Part shown: piece by piece, positions 43,350 to 52,064 of the stretch
Numbering within the stretch: the stretch's first letter is position 1
Layout: every line of letters starts with the position of its first letter
From: Cyanobacteria bacterium SZAS LIN-3
Lineage (GTDB): Bacteria > Cyanobacteriota > Vampirovibrionia > Obscuribacterales > Obscuribacteraceae
Reading direction: 5' to 3'
Assembly: GCA_018266215.1 (NCBI GenBank)
Contig: JAFEAV010000016.1
Location: 1 to 64,000 of the forward strand
DNA: 64,000 bases
Notes under the pieces: model-generated
Told to the model about the DNA's origin: nothing
The model's input: the letters and a program-made list of their open reading frames with translations, nothing else
Database searches by the model: none
Made by a program: the position numbers and the translations under genes

Positions 43350-44228
43350 TTAATCCGCCGCCACCGATTTCCACAGATGCATAGCCGCGTAGGATCTCCA
43401 GGGACGAAATCTTTCCACCGCCGCCAGAGCTTCCTTCTGGCCTCTGGGGTCCCTGGAGTTTTGCAATTTGAGCGCCTTGCGCAGAGCAAGATCTCCGGCG
43501 GGAAAAGCGTCCGCCGCTCGAAATACACGAATCGCCAGATACTGTGCCGTCCAATCACCGATGCCAGGAATACTTTTGAGGCGATGCAAAGTTTCTCCCA
43601 TGGTCACATCATCAGCATGAGGCACAAGTTGCAAGTCATCGTCGGCCACAGCACGCGCTACGGCAATGATAGTTTCGGCACGTCTGGCGATGATGCCGAG
43701 CTCGGTAAAATCAGATACTTGCGCCCCGGCCAGCGCAGCGGCATCAGGCATGAGCAGCTCCAGCCCAGGTGGTGCAATTGGATCTGTTATCTTCAGTGTG
43801 CGACCAAAGCGCCTGGCCACTCTCCCTGTCATAGTGTTGCCGGCTTTGACGCTGACTTGCTGGCCGAGAATAGTACGCACAGCCAGCTCCATACCATCGA
43901 AGGCCCCGGCAATACGCAGCCCGGGATACGGTGCCGCCAGCTCCCCCAGGTGCAGGGAAATAGCCGGAACATTTGCCTGCACATCAAAAAGATGTCTCGC
44001 CCGCTCAATCATTGTCTCCCTCACCGGCGCCAGGGACGGAGAAATTTTCAGCACCAGAGACTGCGCAGGCAGCTCGGGTCCAAGCTCCACACAAAACCAA
44101 CCGCAATGCTCTCCGACTCTGGCGGTGCGCCAGTATCTGCCCTCGGCAACAGCCTCCACACCGGGGATACCATGCCCATCAAGATAAGCCAGCAGAGCCG
44201 GCCAATCATAAGGTGGAATGAAAGATAT
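43350..44228 (-). CDS. alkA: DNA-3-methyladenine glycosylase II (AlkA type), start codon unclear
   Basis: HhH-GPD glycosylase. LAVRTILGQQVSVKAG, LKSIPGIGDWTAQYLAIRV (helix-hairpin-helix), PAGDLALRKA with catalytic Asp, and FRPWRSYAAMHLWKS are the AlkA pattern. It excises alkylated bases. The first ordinary start is the GTG at 44159, but homologous sequence continues upstream in frame: PPYDWPALLAYL and GHGIPGVEAV match the AlkA N-terminal domain. No ATG, GTG or TTG exists before the in-frame stop. I place the start provisionally at an ATA (44228), about 8 residues before PPYDW, with AGG about 10 nt upstream; ATT at 44219 and CTG at 44258 are alternatives. Confidence 0.8.
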   Translation of the reverse strand: MSFIPPYDWPALLAYLDGHGIPGVEAVAEGRYWRTARVGEHCGWFCVELGPELPAQSLVLKISPSLAPVRETMIERARHLFDVQANVPAISLHLGELAAPYPGLRIAGAFDGMELAVRTILGQQVSVKAGNTMTGRVARRFGRTLKITDPIAPPGLELLMPDAAALAGAQVSDFTELGIIARRAETIIAVARAVADDDLQLVPHADDVTMGETLHRLKSIPGIGDWTAQYLAIRVFRAADAFPAGDLALRKALKLQNSRDPRGQKEALAAVERFRPWRSYAAMHLWKSVAAD

Positions 44229-44254
44229 TTTGCTTACGCCTGTAGTACTAATTA

Positions 44255-44707
44255 TCAGTGTCCCCGGGGCGCCTCGACAGCATCACTTTGAGCTTTGATT
44301 ATTTGACCGCAGTGTTTGCATTCATGCCCATCAATCAGGCAGCGGCTACGCTTATCGGCGTGCTTGAACAAACCGAGAATAGCATCAAAGGTCTGAATCA
44401 GAGCCTGACCCTTGGGTTTGGTCTCCACTTTCATAGCCGGCATACCGCTCTGAGTTACACGCATGGCGGCAATTTCATGATGCGTAATGCGGGCAATTTT
44501 TACCGGTTTCACCTCGGACTCGGGTGCTTCCTCCGGCAGCTTGACCAGGTGATTGACTATGCTTTGCAGTTCCTGATGATCCGCATGTTCAACCCCGTCT
44601 GCTATTGATGCGGACGACTCCACCGACGCTTCCTTACTCACATCTTTTTTCTTAAAAAGATGCCCGACATAAACTTCCTCATTCGATTCAGTGTACTTAT
44701 CGTTCAT
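44255..44707 (-). CDS. Small acidic protein with a C-terminal Cys/His motif
   Basis: 150 residues with no signal peptide, mostly polar and acidic. The C-terminal part has CLIDGHECKHCGQII, a possible zinc site (Cys, His, CxxC). Family not recognised. GGAGGG precedes the ATG. The gene end abuts the upstream extension of AlkA; an overlap of 4 bp or none depends on where AlkA starts. Confidence 0.62.
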   Translation of the reverse strand: MNDKYTESNEEVYVGHLFKKKDVSKEASVESSASIADGVEHADHQELQSIVNHLVKLPEEAPESEVKPVKIARITHHEIAAMRVTQSGMPAMKVETKPKGQALIQTFDAILGLFKHADKRSRCLIDGHECKHCGQIIKAQSDAVEAPRGH

Positions 44708-44835
44708 TTACGCCCTCCTTGCATAAAGGACTGATTCCATTGTGCGCCGCGCGGGCAATTTTGTGTACGACGGTGCACAAAAGCCTTAATGAACCTTCGT
44801 CACAGACACCGGAGCCGCCTTCAGTACAGCCCCAA

Positions 44836-46893
44836 TCAGTATTGTACCGAGCAGTGCGGCAGACGACGGCGCAGTTCTTCCGCGGCCTTTGGAGACAGGT
44901 CAATGTTCTTAACGCTCACCAGAGTCAATCGTTTTAACTTTAAGATTTCACCTACGGCAGCGTCGGTAATTTTCGTACCGTTCAAGACCAGGTATCGGAG
45001 ATTGCTATTTTTGCTTATCACCGACATCTTAGTATCGTCGATGTCACAGTCGCTGAGGCCCAAATCGTAGAGCTTCCTGCAGGCACTGAGGCCATCGAGC
45101 GCCTGCACAGATGGGTCGGTAAAATCCATGTGAATCACATCCAGACTGTTGGAGCCGGCCAGACGCGCCAGAATCGGATCGACATTTTTAACCCGCTTCA
45201 GATCAATCTGTTGCACTTTATTCAACCAATTGATTCGGGCAATATCAGCCCCAGCGGAAGGTGATCCCTTAAAATGCAGTATCGGCACCGGATTAATTTC
45301 ATTCATTGCAGGAATTGCCCTGGCCGGTACCGTGAAATTATCGATGTCCATCTCGTGCAGGGCTTTCCAGTTTTTAATGGCCAGAAAAAACTCGGGGGAC
45401 AGCTCCAGGGTCTTGAGATTGTTTGTGTTCGGCTCCAGCTCTAACTTGTAGATATCTTCGGCACCAATGTGAGACAAAATCTCCGGTGCTTTGATGACGA
45501 ATTCTCCCTCCGGCGGCACCAGTCGCAGTATCACTTGTTCGGTCGGCAGGTAATATTTGACACCTTGTGCAAATTCCATGTGAGCGCCGGGAGCACTGCC
45601 CATTATTTTTCCCACCGGTACTTCCTCTGGAAACTTGAAGCGCCGCAGTTGCTCCCCATCAACATCCACCACACCATCGCTGATCACGCCACAGCGCTGA
45701 AATATTCCACGAATCCTGGCCATCTCAGGCGTATCGGCGTCAGACTTCGACAGCAGAGCGCCCAGGGACTTGTTGGAGTTTTGCAATGAGAAAGCAAAAG
45801 CCACCACCCCCACCGCGGCCAAAATAGTAACCAGTGTGAGAATGGAAAACAGGGCCAGGGGCAAATGTTTTTGCCTGGCCGGAACGTTGTCGCTGTCAGT
45901 ATCTATGGCAAACAGTGGGGCATCGGCGAATATGGCCTTCGGCTGGACTGACTGACCCCGAGCAGCGCGAGACAAATCATGAGCGACCGCCGCCATTGAC
46001 TGCTGCCGCTCGACAGGCCTTTTCTCCAGCATTGTGGCGACAAGATCTTCCAGTGCAGGGGAAAATTCGCGACCGGGACAGCTTTCTGCCAGAGAAGGGG
46101 GCTCGGCATTCTGGTGCATCAGAACAGTTTGAAAAGCGTTTTCACCCCTGAAGGGCGGTCGGCCTGTAAGACACTCAAAAATAGTGCAGCCAAGAGAATA
46201 AATATCGGAGCGCTCATCAATTTTAGTGTTGGCGCCAATACACTGCTCCGGACTCATATAGAGCGGACTTCCGAAAACTTCACCCGTAGCCGTCTGCGAC
46301 TGACTGAGACCGGCTTTATCACCAATCAGTTTAGCCAGACCAAAGTCGACGATTTTGACGACGACTGAATTTTGCCGGTCACCGCTAGCGGTGAGAATGA
46401 TATTGGACGGTTTTACATCACGGTGAATGATGCCGTTCTGATGCGCATAACCAAGGCCGGCACAGACCTGCCCGAAAATCTCCTGCGCCTGCTCAATATC
46501 AAGCGGTCCCCGGGAGTGGATTAAATCAGCCAGCGATTGCCCTTCAAGAAGGTCCATCACATAGTAGGGCCAGTGGCCGTCGTGAATACCGAGATCGTAG
46601 ATCTGGACTATATTGCGATGGTTCAGCCTGGCAATGGCCTTGCCTTCGGACTGAAATCTGTACCAGTTGGATTCATTGATATGCTCGGGCGCCAGCGCCT
46701 TCAAGGCATAGTCACGCTTAAAAACAAGATGCTCGCAGAGATAGACGACACCCATACCACCGCGACCGATGATACGCTTGAGTCGATAGCTACCACCAAC
46801 TACAGTATCGAGCTTCAGGTGAGGTCCCCTTTGAGCGCTACTGCAGGCAGCAGCGGGACGACAGGCCGGGTCACCTCTACCTATTTGCCACAC
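44836..46893 (-). CDS. Receptor-like Ser/Thr kinase: kinase-TM-conserved module-LRR (paralog 3)
   Basis: 685 residues from a GTG. The kinase domain has RIIGRGGMGVVYLCEH, DYALKALAPE, IIHRDVKPSNII, VDFGLAKL and SPEQCIG intact. One membrane segment follows (LALFSILTLVTILAAVGVVAFAF). The shared outer module is GEQLRRFKFPEEVPVGKIMGS. The C-terminus has LRR strands (LHEMDIDNF, LYDLGLSDCDID, LRYLVLNGTKIT). It is divergent-neighbour to nothing; the desaturase lies 29 bp upstream in the same direction. The N-terminus (MWQIGRGDPACRPAAACSS) looks non-homologous and the true start may differ. Confidence 0.85.
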   Translation of the reverse strand: MWQIGRGDPACRPAAACSSAQRGPHLKLDTVVGGSYRLKRIIGRGGMGVVYLCEHLVFKRDYALKALAPEHINESNWYRFQSEGKAIARLNHRNIVQIYDLGIHDGHWPYYVMDLLEGQSLADLIHSRGPLDIEQAQEIFGQVCAGLGYAHQNGIIHRDVKPSNIILTASGDRQNSVVVKIVDFGLAKLIGDKAGLSQSQTATGEVFGSPLYMSPEQCIGANTKIDERSDIYSLGCTIFECLTGRPPFRGENAFQTVLMHQNAEPPSLAESCPGREFSPALEDLVATMLEKRPVERQQSMAAVAHDLSRAARGQSVQPKAIFADAPLFAIDTDSDNVPARQKHLPLALFSILTLVTILAAVGVVAFAFSLQNSNKSLGALLSKSDADTPEMARIRGIFQRCGVISDGVVDVDGEQLRRFKFPEEVPVGKIMGSAPGAHMEFAQGVKYYLPTEQVILRLVPPEGEFVIKAPEILSHIGAEDIYKLELEPNTNNLKTLELSPEFFLAIKNWKALHEMDIDNFTVPARAIPAMNEINPVPILHFKGSPSAGADIARINWLNKVQQIDLKRVKNVDPILARLAGSNSLDVIHMDFTDPSVQALDGLSACRKLYDLGLSDCDIDDTKMSVISKNSNLRYLVLNGTKITDAAVGEILKLKRLTLVSVKNIDLSPKAAEELRRRLPHCSVQY

Positions 46894-46921
46894 CCTGGGG
46901 TGATGGCAAACTATCGATTGG

Positions 46922-47707
46922 TTATTTAACTGTTACGGCTACAGGCACTCTTTCCTGGGGCATTTTTTTGGAATCATCCAGCCTGGTTACCAGACCGATC
47001 GCTTTGAGGCATTTGAGGATGATCCACGAAGGGTCAATCTCAAAGGGTCTGCGACCCATATTGGCTGTGCCGGGCTCGGCATGATGGTTGTTGTGCCAGC
47101 CTTCGCCGAACCATATGAGACCGATCCACCAGACGTTTACGCTGTCGTCTGTGGTCTTGTAGCTCTTATAGCCGTATTTGGGTATATGACAAACATAGTT
47201 AAAAACGAGGGGCATCTGGAAAAAGAACACGCTGGCCAGAAGGCTCACGAGCACACCCTGCCAACCGAGAACCGGTAGCAAGACCATGCGGGCAACAACT
47301 GCGATCCAGAAAAAGTTGAGCCACTGGGCTTTGGGCCAATCGCCATCACATTCGAGAAAGCGATACAGGGGATCTTTGTAGAGGTCTACACACTGTTCTT
47401 TGGGAATAATGAAAGAAGGATAAGTTTTCTGTAAAAACCAGTCATAATTCCAGAAACGGAAGCCCTGGCTCGGTGCGTGCAGATCAAACTCTTTATCAGA
47501 GTGCTTGTGGTGGGAGCGGTGGATGGACGTCCACCATATGGGAGAACCCTGGAAGCCGAAAATGGCTCCAAAAACCAGAAAATACTCCAGCCACTTACGA
47601 CAGGCTAGCGAGCGGTGTGATAGCAAGCGGTGATAACCAATTGAGGTACCAAGCCCGTGCCACAATACGAAGCCGAAAAACACATACAGAAGCGAGATGT
47701 TGTCCAT
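46922..47707 (-). CDS. Membrane fatty-acid desaturase (acyl-CoA delta-9 type)
   Basis: About 261 residues. The three histidine boxes are HRLLSH, HRSHHKHSD and GEGWHNNHHAEPG. Four membrane segments surround them (LLYVFFGFVLWHGLGT, YFLVFGAIFGFQG, FWIAVVARMVLLPVLGW, LVSLLASVFFFQMPLVF). It introduces a double bond in acyl chains and fits membrane-fluidity control. The ATG at 47707 or a TTG at 47719 (AAAGG upstream) may be used. A 21-bp-spaced repeat lies upstream. Confidence 0.92.
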   Translation of the reverse strand: MDNISLLYVFFGFVLWHGLGTSIGYHRLLSHRSLACRKWLEYFLVFGAIFGFQGSPIWWTSIHRSHHKHSDKEFDLHAPSQGFRFWNYDWFLQKTYPSFIIPKEQCVDLYKDPLYRFLECDGDWPKAQWLNFFWIAVVARMVLLPVLGWQGVLVSLLASVFFFQMPLVFNYVCHIPKYGYKSYKTTDDSVNVWWIGLIWFGEGWHNNHHAEPGTANMGRRPFEIDPSWIILKCLKAIGLVTRLDDSKKMPQERVPVAVTVK

Positions 47708-47742
47708 TTCTACACACAAATACCTTTATAATCCGGCTTGGC

Positions 47743-47784
47743 TTGTAATCACGAAACTACAATTTGTAATCACACAACTACACT
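47743..47784. promoter_or_regulatory. Two direct repeats with 21-bp spacing upstream of the desaturase
   Basis: TTGTAATCAC-xx-AACTACA occurs twice, starting at 47743 and 47764. The 21-bp spacing is two helical turns, so a dimeric or tandem-binding regulator would lie on one face of the DNA. The pair is 25-75 bp upstream of the desaturase start. Confidence 0.6.
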
Positions 47785-48261
47785 ATCATCAATTTCGAAG
47801 GGTGCCTAGGGTTTCCTGGTTAAAACAAAGCCAAATCCGCAAAGTTTTGCGCGGTCGTATTACCTACAAGATTCAGCAAGTAATACAGATGGAAGCTAAA
47901 GTGTATTACTTATTTAGAACCTGGACGAAATCCGACCCGATCGCGTTGTGAATGTTTACAGGTGGCCTTCCATTAAAATTAAGCGCTCATGCGGTTTTTC
48001 GCTCATTGCCGTTAGCCAACAAGACAATCTCGCACGCAATACCAAATACGGTACCAGAGCGAAACCCTGAATTTATGCCACAAACGGTGCTGTGAGCCGC
48101 TATATGGAGTTGGAAACAGGACCTAAATCCTGCCTCTTTTTCAGACTATATTCGTCAACCGCCACCCAATATTCACCTTTTGGTTGCAGCTGACCACCCT
48201 CCTCATCTGGATGTACAAACAGGCGGCGGCAATTTAGGGGGCTATGCTCCTAAACTGAAAT
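47785..48261. other. Intergenic region, no gene seen
   Basis: About 480 bp between the desaturase operator region and the 3' end of a secreted-protein gene. ATACCAAATACGGTACC (48039-48055) resembles the ACCATATAC-type motif. A weak hairpin (CAGGA/TCCTG at 48117-48132) followed by CTCTTTTTC could end a transcript. No convincing coding frame. Confidence 0.4.
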
Positions 48262-49227
48262 TCATATCGGCGGATCCTGCACATAGGTGGCTTTGATCAA
48301 CTGGCTCAGTTGCATCAAACTGTTGTTCATCTGAGCGACAACCGATTTCAAGTCTGACAACATCGCCGCCCTGTCTTCCAGGAGCTGGGCCGTGACACTC
48401 TTACCCTGGCCGATACGCGCCATCGGTGGAGCTACACCCTTACGCCGCGGCGCCCTGTGGCGCCCCAGCATACCGCTGCTGGTCCAGGCAGCTATCAGCT
48501 TACCCCGGCGCGTCTCACCACCTGTGGTATCACCGCCCATTTGCTGGGTCGTTTCACTGATAATTTCCTCGCCGCTAAAAGATTGACTGACGAGATACTG
48601 CCAGACCCCTCTTGGAAAATCATGGGTCTCCTCATTCGTATTGTTGATTACCGTCAGGAGCATAGGGGGAACGTTCTGATTGAAGTTCTTTTCTTCCTCC
48701 TGTTCCTTCACCGCTAGACCGGACAGCGAACTCTGGATACCCCCGTCTAGAATCTCCAGGACGTTGGTGGGCAGGTCCGAATCGGCCAGGGCAAGGGAGT
48801 AGCCGACCATTTTGGTGACGCCGCCGCTGACAAAGTTGATGACGCTGTTGCGCTTGAGGGCACGGGCTCGCTTCTCCACTATCTGGGCGCGGGCATCGTC
48901 AATTTTGGCGATGGCTAGCTCCACTTCCGCCTTGACGGCGTTTACTTCCAGTGATGCCGTTTGCAAATAGACGGTCAGTTTATCGCGCAGATAGAGCAAA
49001 CGCAGAAGCAGGCGGGATCGCTCCGCTGTCTCCCCCCTGTCGGACCCATTGAGCTGGGCCTGGACCTTCTGCAACTCCTGCAAAATGGCATGCGCCCCGG
49101 TGATGTCGGCAATTTGCAAAACTCTGGGGTTCATGGCCGGTAGCGCATTTTCAGCCAATGCCGGACCGCCCTCCAGGCCCACAAGAAGAAGCATAGAAAT
49201 GAGAAAAACGCGCCTGACAATGGTCAT
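48262..49227 (-). CDS. Secreted helical protein of unknown function
   Basis: About 321 residues; the ATG at 49227 (MTIVRRVFLISMLLLVGLEGGPALAE) gives a signal peptide. The mature part is helical, with coiled-coil-like stretches (LLYLRDKLTVYLQTASLEV, KAEVELAIAKIDDARAQIVEKRARA) and a Gly-containing hydrophobic hairpin (FVSGGVTKMVGYSLALADSD). Family not recognised. Confidence 0.65.
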   Translation of the reverse strand: MTIVRRVFLISMLLLVGLEGGPALAENALPAMNPRVLQIADITGAHAILQELQKVQAQLNGSDRGETAERSRLLLRLLYLRDKLTVYLQTASLEVNAVKAEVELAIAKIDDARAQIVEKRARALKRNSVINFVSGGVTKMVGYSLALADSDLPTNVLEILDGGIQSSLSGLAVKEQEEEKNFNQNVPPMLLTVINNTNEETHDFPRGVWQYLVSQSFSGEEIISETTQQMGGDTTGGETRRGKLIAAWTSSGMLGRHRAPRRKGVAPPMARIGQGKSVTAQLLEDRAAMLSDLKSVVAQMNNSLMQLSQLIKATYVQDPPI

Positions 49228-49328
49228 GAATTGATTCCGTACAAACAACACAAGCAGCAGATTATAGTAGAAAGGCCCATGGGTATAGAACTAATATTCT
49301 GGCTGCGAAAATCGACCGAGGCACCGAG

Positions 49329-50207
49329 ATGACGATGTCCGAAAATGAGGATAAACAAAAGAGGGAAGATGCTGAAAAGCGCGCCCAGGCAAGAGCTGAG
49401 CGACTCAAGTGGATGAACAATCCGGAGGCCGCGCACTCTCTGTCCGATGTGGCGCCGGAAAGCCGCGGGAGCGAACAAAATAAGGCGGCAGCGGCCTTTT
49501 TACTGACCGAAGGGGATAATGTCATCGCCTCCAAGACCACAGCCAGAGCCGAAGCCGAGGCCAAGTCAACAGGCGCTGCCACAGCGCAACTGAGCACCGA
49601 TGAGCTTTTGTCCCAGTGGAGCGGCCAGAAACAGAAACAAAAGGCGCGGCGTTCCAGCGGGCAAGAAGAGCTCCTGCAGCGGGTTCGCGCAGAGATCGAT
49701 CTGGAAATTGATGAAATCAGAGAGCAGGGCTATCCACTTGGGTCGGAGCTGATCCTGATCGCCCGGGCTTTCGGCAAGGATCCCCGGCAATGGCTGCCCT
49801 CCGACAAGGTTTCCAACCTTTTTATTGAAGCCGTCCTTTACTCCGCCGGACTGGATTTACCCTGGGGTTTCGATTCCATTCCCGATTATGCCGAGCTGAA
49901 GTACGTATTGGGCGAAGACAAGCGCTTCGTCAGGGTTTTCCGCCACGACAAAGGGCGCGTCAATGAAAGCGCTGCTGAGTTTGCCGCCTGTCCCATAGAA
50001 GACGGTGATATAGCCCTGTGGGCCAGCCCTGACGTACAACGCAGCGGCTTCATAGAGCGAGCCGAGGGAGGCCGCCACAATATCTTGAGCGCCGGCTGCG
50101 AAGACTCGCCAACCGGCTTTATCTACACCACCCTGGAATTTTTCATCAACACTTATGCGACAAAAAGTCCCACGCCGGATGTGGTCTATAGGCTGACCAG
50201 ACTGTAG
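49329..50207 (+). CDS. Cytoplasmic protein with coiled-coil N-terminus, unknown function
   Basis: 292 residues. GAGG sits 7 nt before the ATG at 49329. A charged coiled coil (EDKQKREDAEKRAQARAERLK) precedes Ala-rich linkers and a compact C-terminal domain with FIEAVLYSAGLDLPWGFDSIPDY, DGDIALWASPDV and FIYTTLEFFINTYATK. No known domain is certain. Its 3' end is 9 bp from a convergent gene. Confidence 0.62.
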   Translation: MTMSENEDKQKREDAEKRAQARAERLKWMNNPEAAHSLSDVAPESRGSEQNKAAAAFLLTEGDNVIASKTTARAEAEAKSTGAATAQLSTDELLSQWSGQKQKQKARRSSGQEELLQRVRAEIDLEIDEIREQGYPLGSELILIARAFGKDPRQWLPSDKVSNLFIEAVLYSAGLDLPWGFDSIPDYAELKYVLGEDKRFVRVFRHDKGRVNESAAEFAACPIEDGDIALWASPDVQRSGFIERAEGGRHNILSAGCEDSPTGFIYTTLEFFINTYATKSPTPDVVYRLTRL

Positions 50208-50216
50208 TTTGCCCGA

Positions 50217-51272
50217 CTACTTCCAGAGATCAAAGCGATCCTCGGTATTAGATGTAATCCCATGCACCTTAGTCCCGGCTTTGGGCATAAACTTGGGTAC
50301 GTACTTGGGATAGCACATTTTGGTATTGTTCAAGGGCTCACCGCTACTCTGTTTCACTGCCAGACGCGCATTCACCGCAGTAGTGGCTGTTTCTTCAGTG
50401 TAGGGCGAATGTGCCTGGACATATAACTCATCGCCGACTTTGATATTCAATTCTGAACCGTGGTAAACCAGTGATTGCATCACCGGACCGCCCGGCAGAG
50501 AGCTGACCACACCCATGGTCATACCGCGCAGACGCGGATGTTTATCCTCTTTTGTCACCGCCTTCATCGTCACAATGGACGGATTGACGGCACCGATAGC
50601 TCCCATAACCACTGGCAGGACACCAAATGTGGCCACGGATCCCAGCTGGCTCAAGCCTGTGCTGACACCAAAACTAACCACCTGCGCACCAACGGCGGTA
50701 TCATCACTGAGTGTCTCTTCGGCTTTCTGTACAATCCCTTTTTTGTCCACAACAATCTTTCGCTCGACTTTGTCGCCAAAGACAGTCTGCTGCTGGCTCA
50801 GAATGCCCTCAATTTTTATGTGTTCCTGATCCGGAGTAATGATTTCATCAAAAGCCAGCTTGATTATGCTGCTTTTGTGAAAGCGTTTATCGCCCGAAAT
50901 CATGGCCTGAGTCATATTGCGACTGCGCACATAGTGGTCGATGTGCCCGACGACAATGGAGCCGGCCGGAGCGATCAAACGACCGTCAAAAACAAGATCT
51001 TCTTTTAAATGGGCCTCAATCACATCGCCCTGACGAGCCGAGCGACTATCGATGTCGGTATCGAATATAACGGGAAACTGAGTCGCCGAAGGCAAAGGCA
51101 ATATGTCGAACGGTGAAACGAAATGATTTTCCTCAGCAGAGACAGCCGCAGGTGCACAAACCTGTACAGAAAATTGCAAGCAAATCGACACCGCCAGAGC
51201 GGAAATGAGAGACCTTGCCGCAGCGCCACTGGCGGCAAAAAAATTAGCAAAAAATGTCCGGGAGAGTTTCAT
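50217..51272 (-). CDS. Secreted protein with beta-barrel-like domain, unknown function
   Basis: About 351 residues; ATG at 51272 (MKLSRTFFANFFAASGAAARSLI) gives a signal peptide ending near APAAVSA. The mature part has RQGDVIEAHLKEDLVFDGRLIAPAGSIVVGHIDHYV, reminiscent of TrbI/VirB10-type beta modules or SPOR-like carriers, then a Gly-rich hydrophobic stretch (VSFGVSTGLSQLGSVATFGV). Family not certain. The upstream TPR gene ends 79 bp away, possibly the same operon. Confidence 0.62.
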   Translation of the reverse strand: MKLSRTFFANFFAASGAAARSLISALAVSICLQFSVQVCAPAAVSAEENHFVSPFDILPLPSATQFPVIFDTDIDSRSARQGDVIEAHLKEDLVFDGRLIAPAGSIVVGHIDHYVRSRNMTQAMISGDKRFHKSSIIKLAFDEIITPDQEHIKIEGILSQQQTVFGDKVERKIVVDKKGIVQKAEETLSDDTAVGAQVVSFGVSTGLSQLGSVATFGVLPVVMGAIGAVNPSIVTMKAVTKEDKHPRLRGMTMGVVSSLPGGPVMQSLVYHGSELNIKVGDELYVQAHSPYTEETATTAVNARLAVKQSSGEPLNNTKMCYPKYVPKFMPKAGTKVHGITSNTEDRFDLWK

Positions 51273-51350
51273 ACCAGTATTAAACATAATAGATCCGGGC
51301 AGCAAAAGGCTGAAGTATACTTCACTTTTCAAAAGAAAAAACCGGCCAAG

Positions 51351-52055
51351 TTAGTGGATTCCGGCAATTCTGCGCTCTGTTTCTTCCTTCACTTTGGCCA
51401 TTTTTTCTTGATATTCCTTTTCGATTGCCTGCTCTTCTTCAGGCGTCATGGACGTTCTTACAGTACCGTCGGGAAACTGATAAAACTGATTGGCATTAGT
51501 TTCACCGTGGGCCAACCTTTCCTTCATTTCGGCTTTCAGTGCCTTAATTTTATCGTTGCATTCACTGCGCAAGCGCTCTATCTGCAAACGTCTATCTTTG
51601 TCACGCGGAGTTTCTGGGGCGTCACCTTTTTTGCCTTCTTCTTCACTGCCACCACCGGCAGAGGCAGAAGCCGACGCGCTCGAGGTCTTTGCCGAGCTGT
51701 CGGCCGGTGCTGCGGCGCTAACGCCGGAGAGAGAGGCAAGCACTTTTTGACAGGCGCTCAAAGTATCGGCCGGCGGTGAACAGCTCATACAGGTCTCATA
51801 CTCTCTTTTTGCACCGCTGCGCTGGCCCATGGCCAGAAGTGTATTAGCGAGATAATAATGGCCGGGCCAAAATTTGGGGAATTTGGCCACGGTCTCATTA
51901 AAAATGGGCAGGGCCTGACTGTAACTCCGGGCATTGTACAGCTGGCAACCGCGGGCAAACTGATCCTCGGCGGAGACCCGCGGACAGAAGACTGCTGCTG
52001 CGATTAGTGCTGTCGCTGCCATAGCCACGATTTTGATTCGCTCATTTGTCTTCAT
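51351..52055 (-). CDS. Secreted TPR-like protein (tandem paralog 2)
   Basis: 234 residues. Signal peptide (VAMAATALIAAAVFCPRVSAE), two TPR-like helices (ARGCQLYNARSYSQALPIFN, FWPGHYYLANTLLAMGQRSGAKREYETC), a Ser/Ala/Gly linker, then a long charged coiled coil. It is 9 bp downstream of a close paralog, 52065-52775, and shares its layout. Probably an envelope scaffold. Confidence 0.75.
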   Translation of the reverse strand: MKTNERIKIVAMAATALIAAAVFCPRVSAEDQFARGCQLYNARSYSQALPIFNETVAKFPKFWPGHYYLANTLLAMGQRSGAKREYETCMSCSPPADTLSACQKVLASLSGVSAAAPADSSAKTSSASASASAGGGSEEEGKKGDAPETPRDKDRRLQIERLRSECNDKIKALKAEMKERLAHGETNANQFYQFPDGTVRTSMTPEEEQAIEKEYQEKMAKVKEETERRIAGIH

Positions 52056-52064
52056 ACTTTTTTC

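Noticed and set aside
47697..47951. An 84-codon plus-strand frame upstream of the desaturase
   Set aside because: No ribosome site or family; it covers the repeat-containing promoter region, and codon choice is poor.
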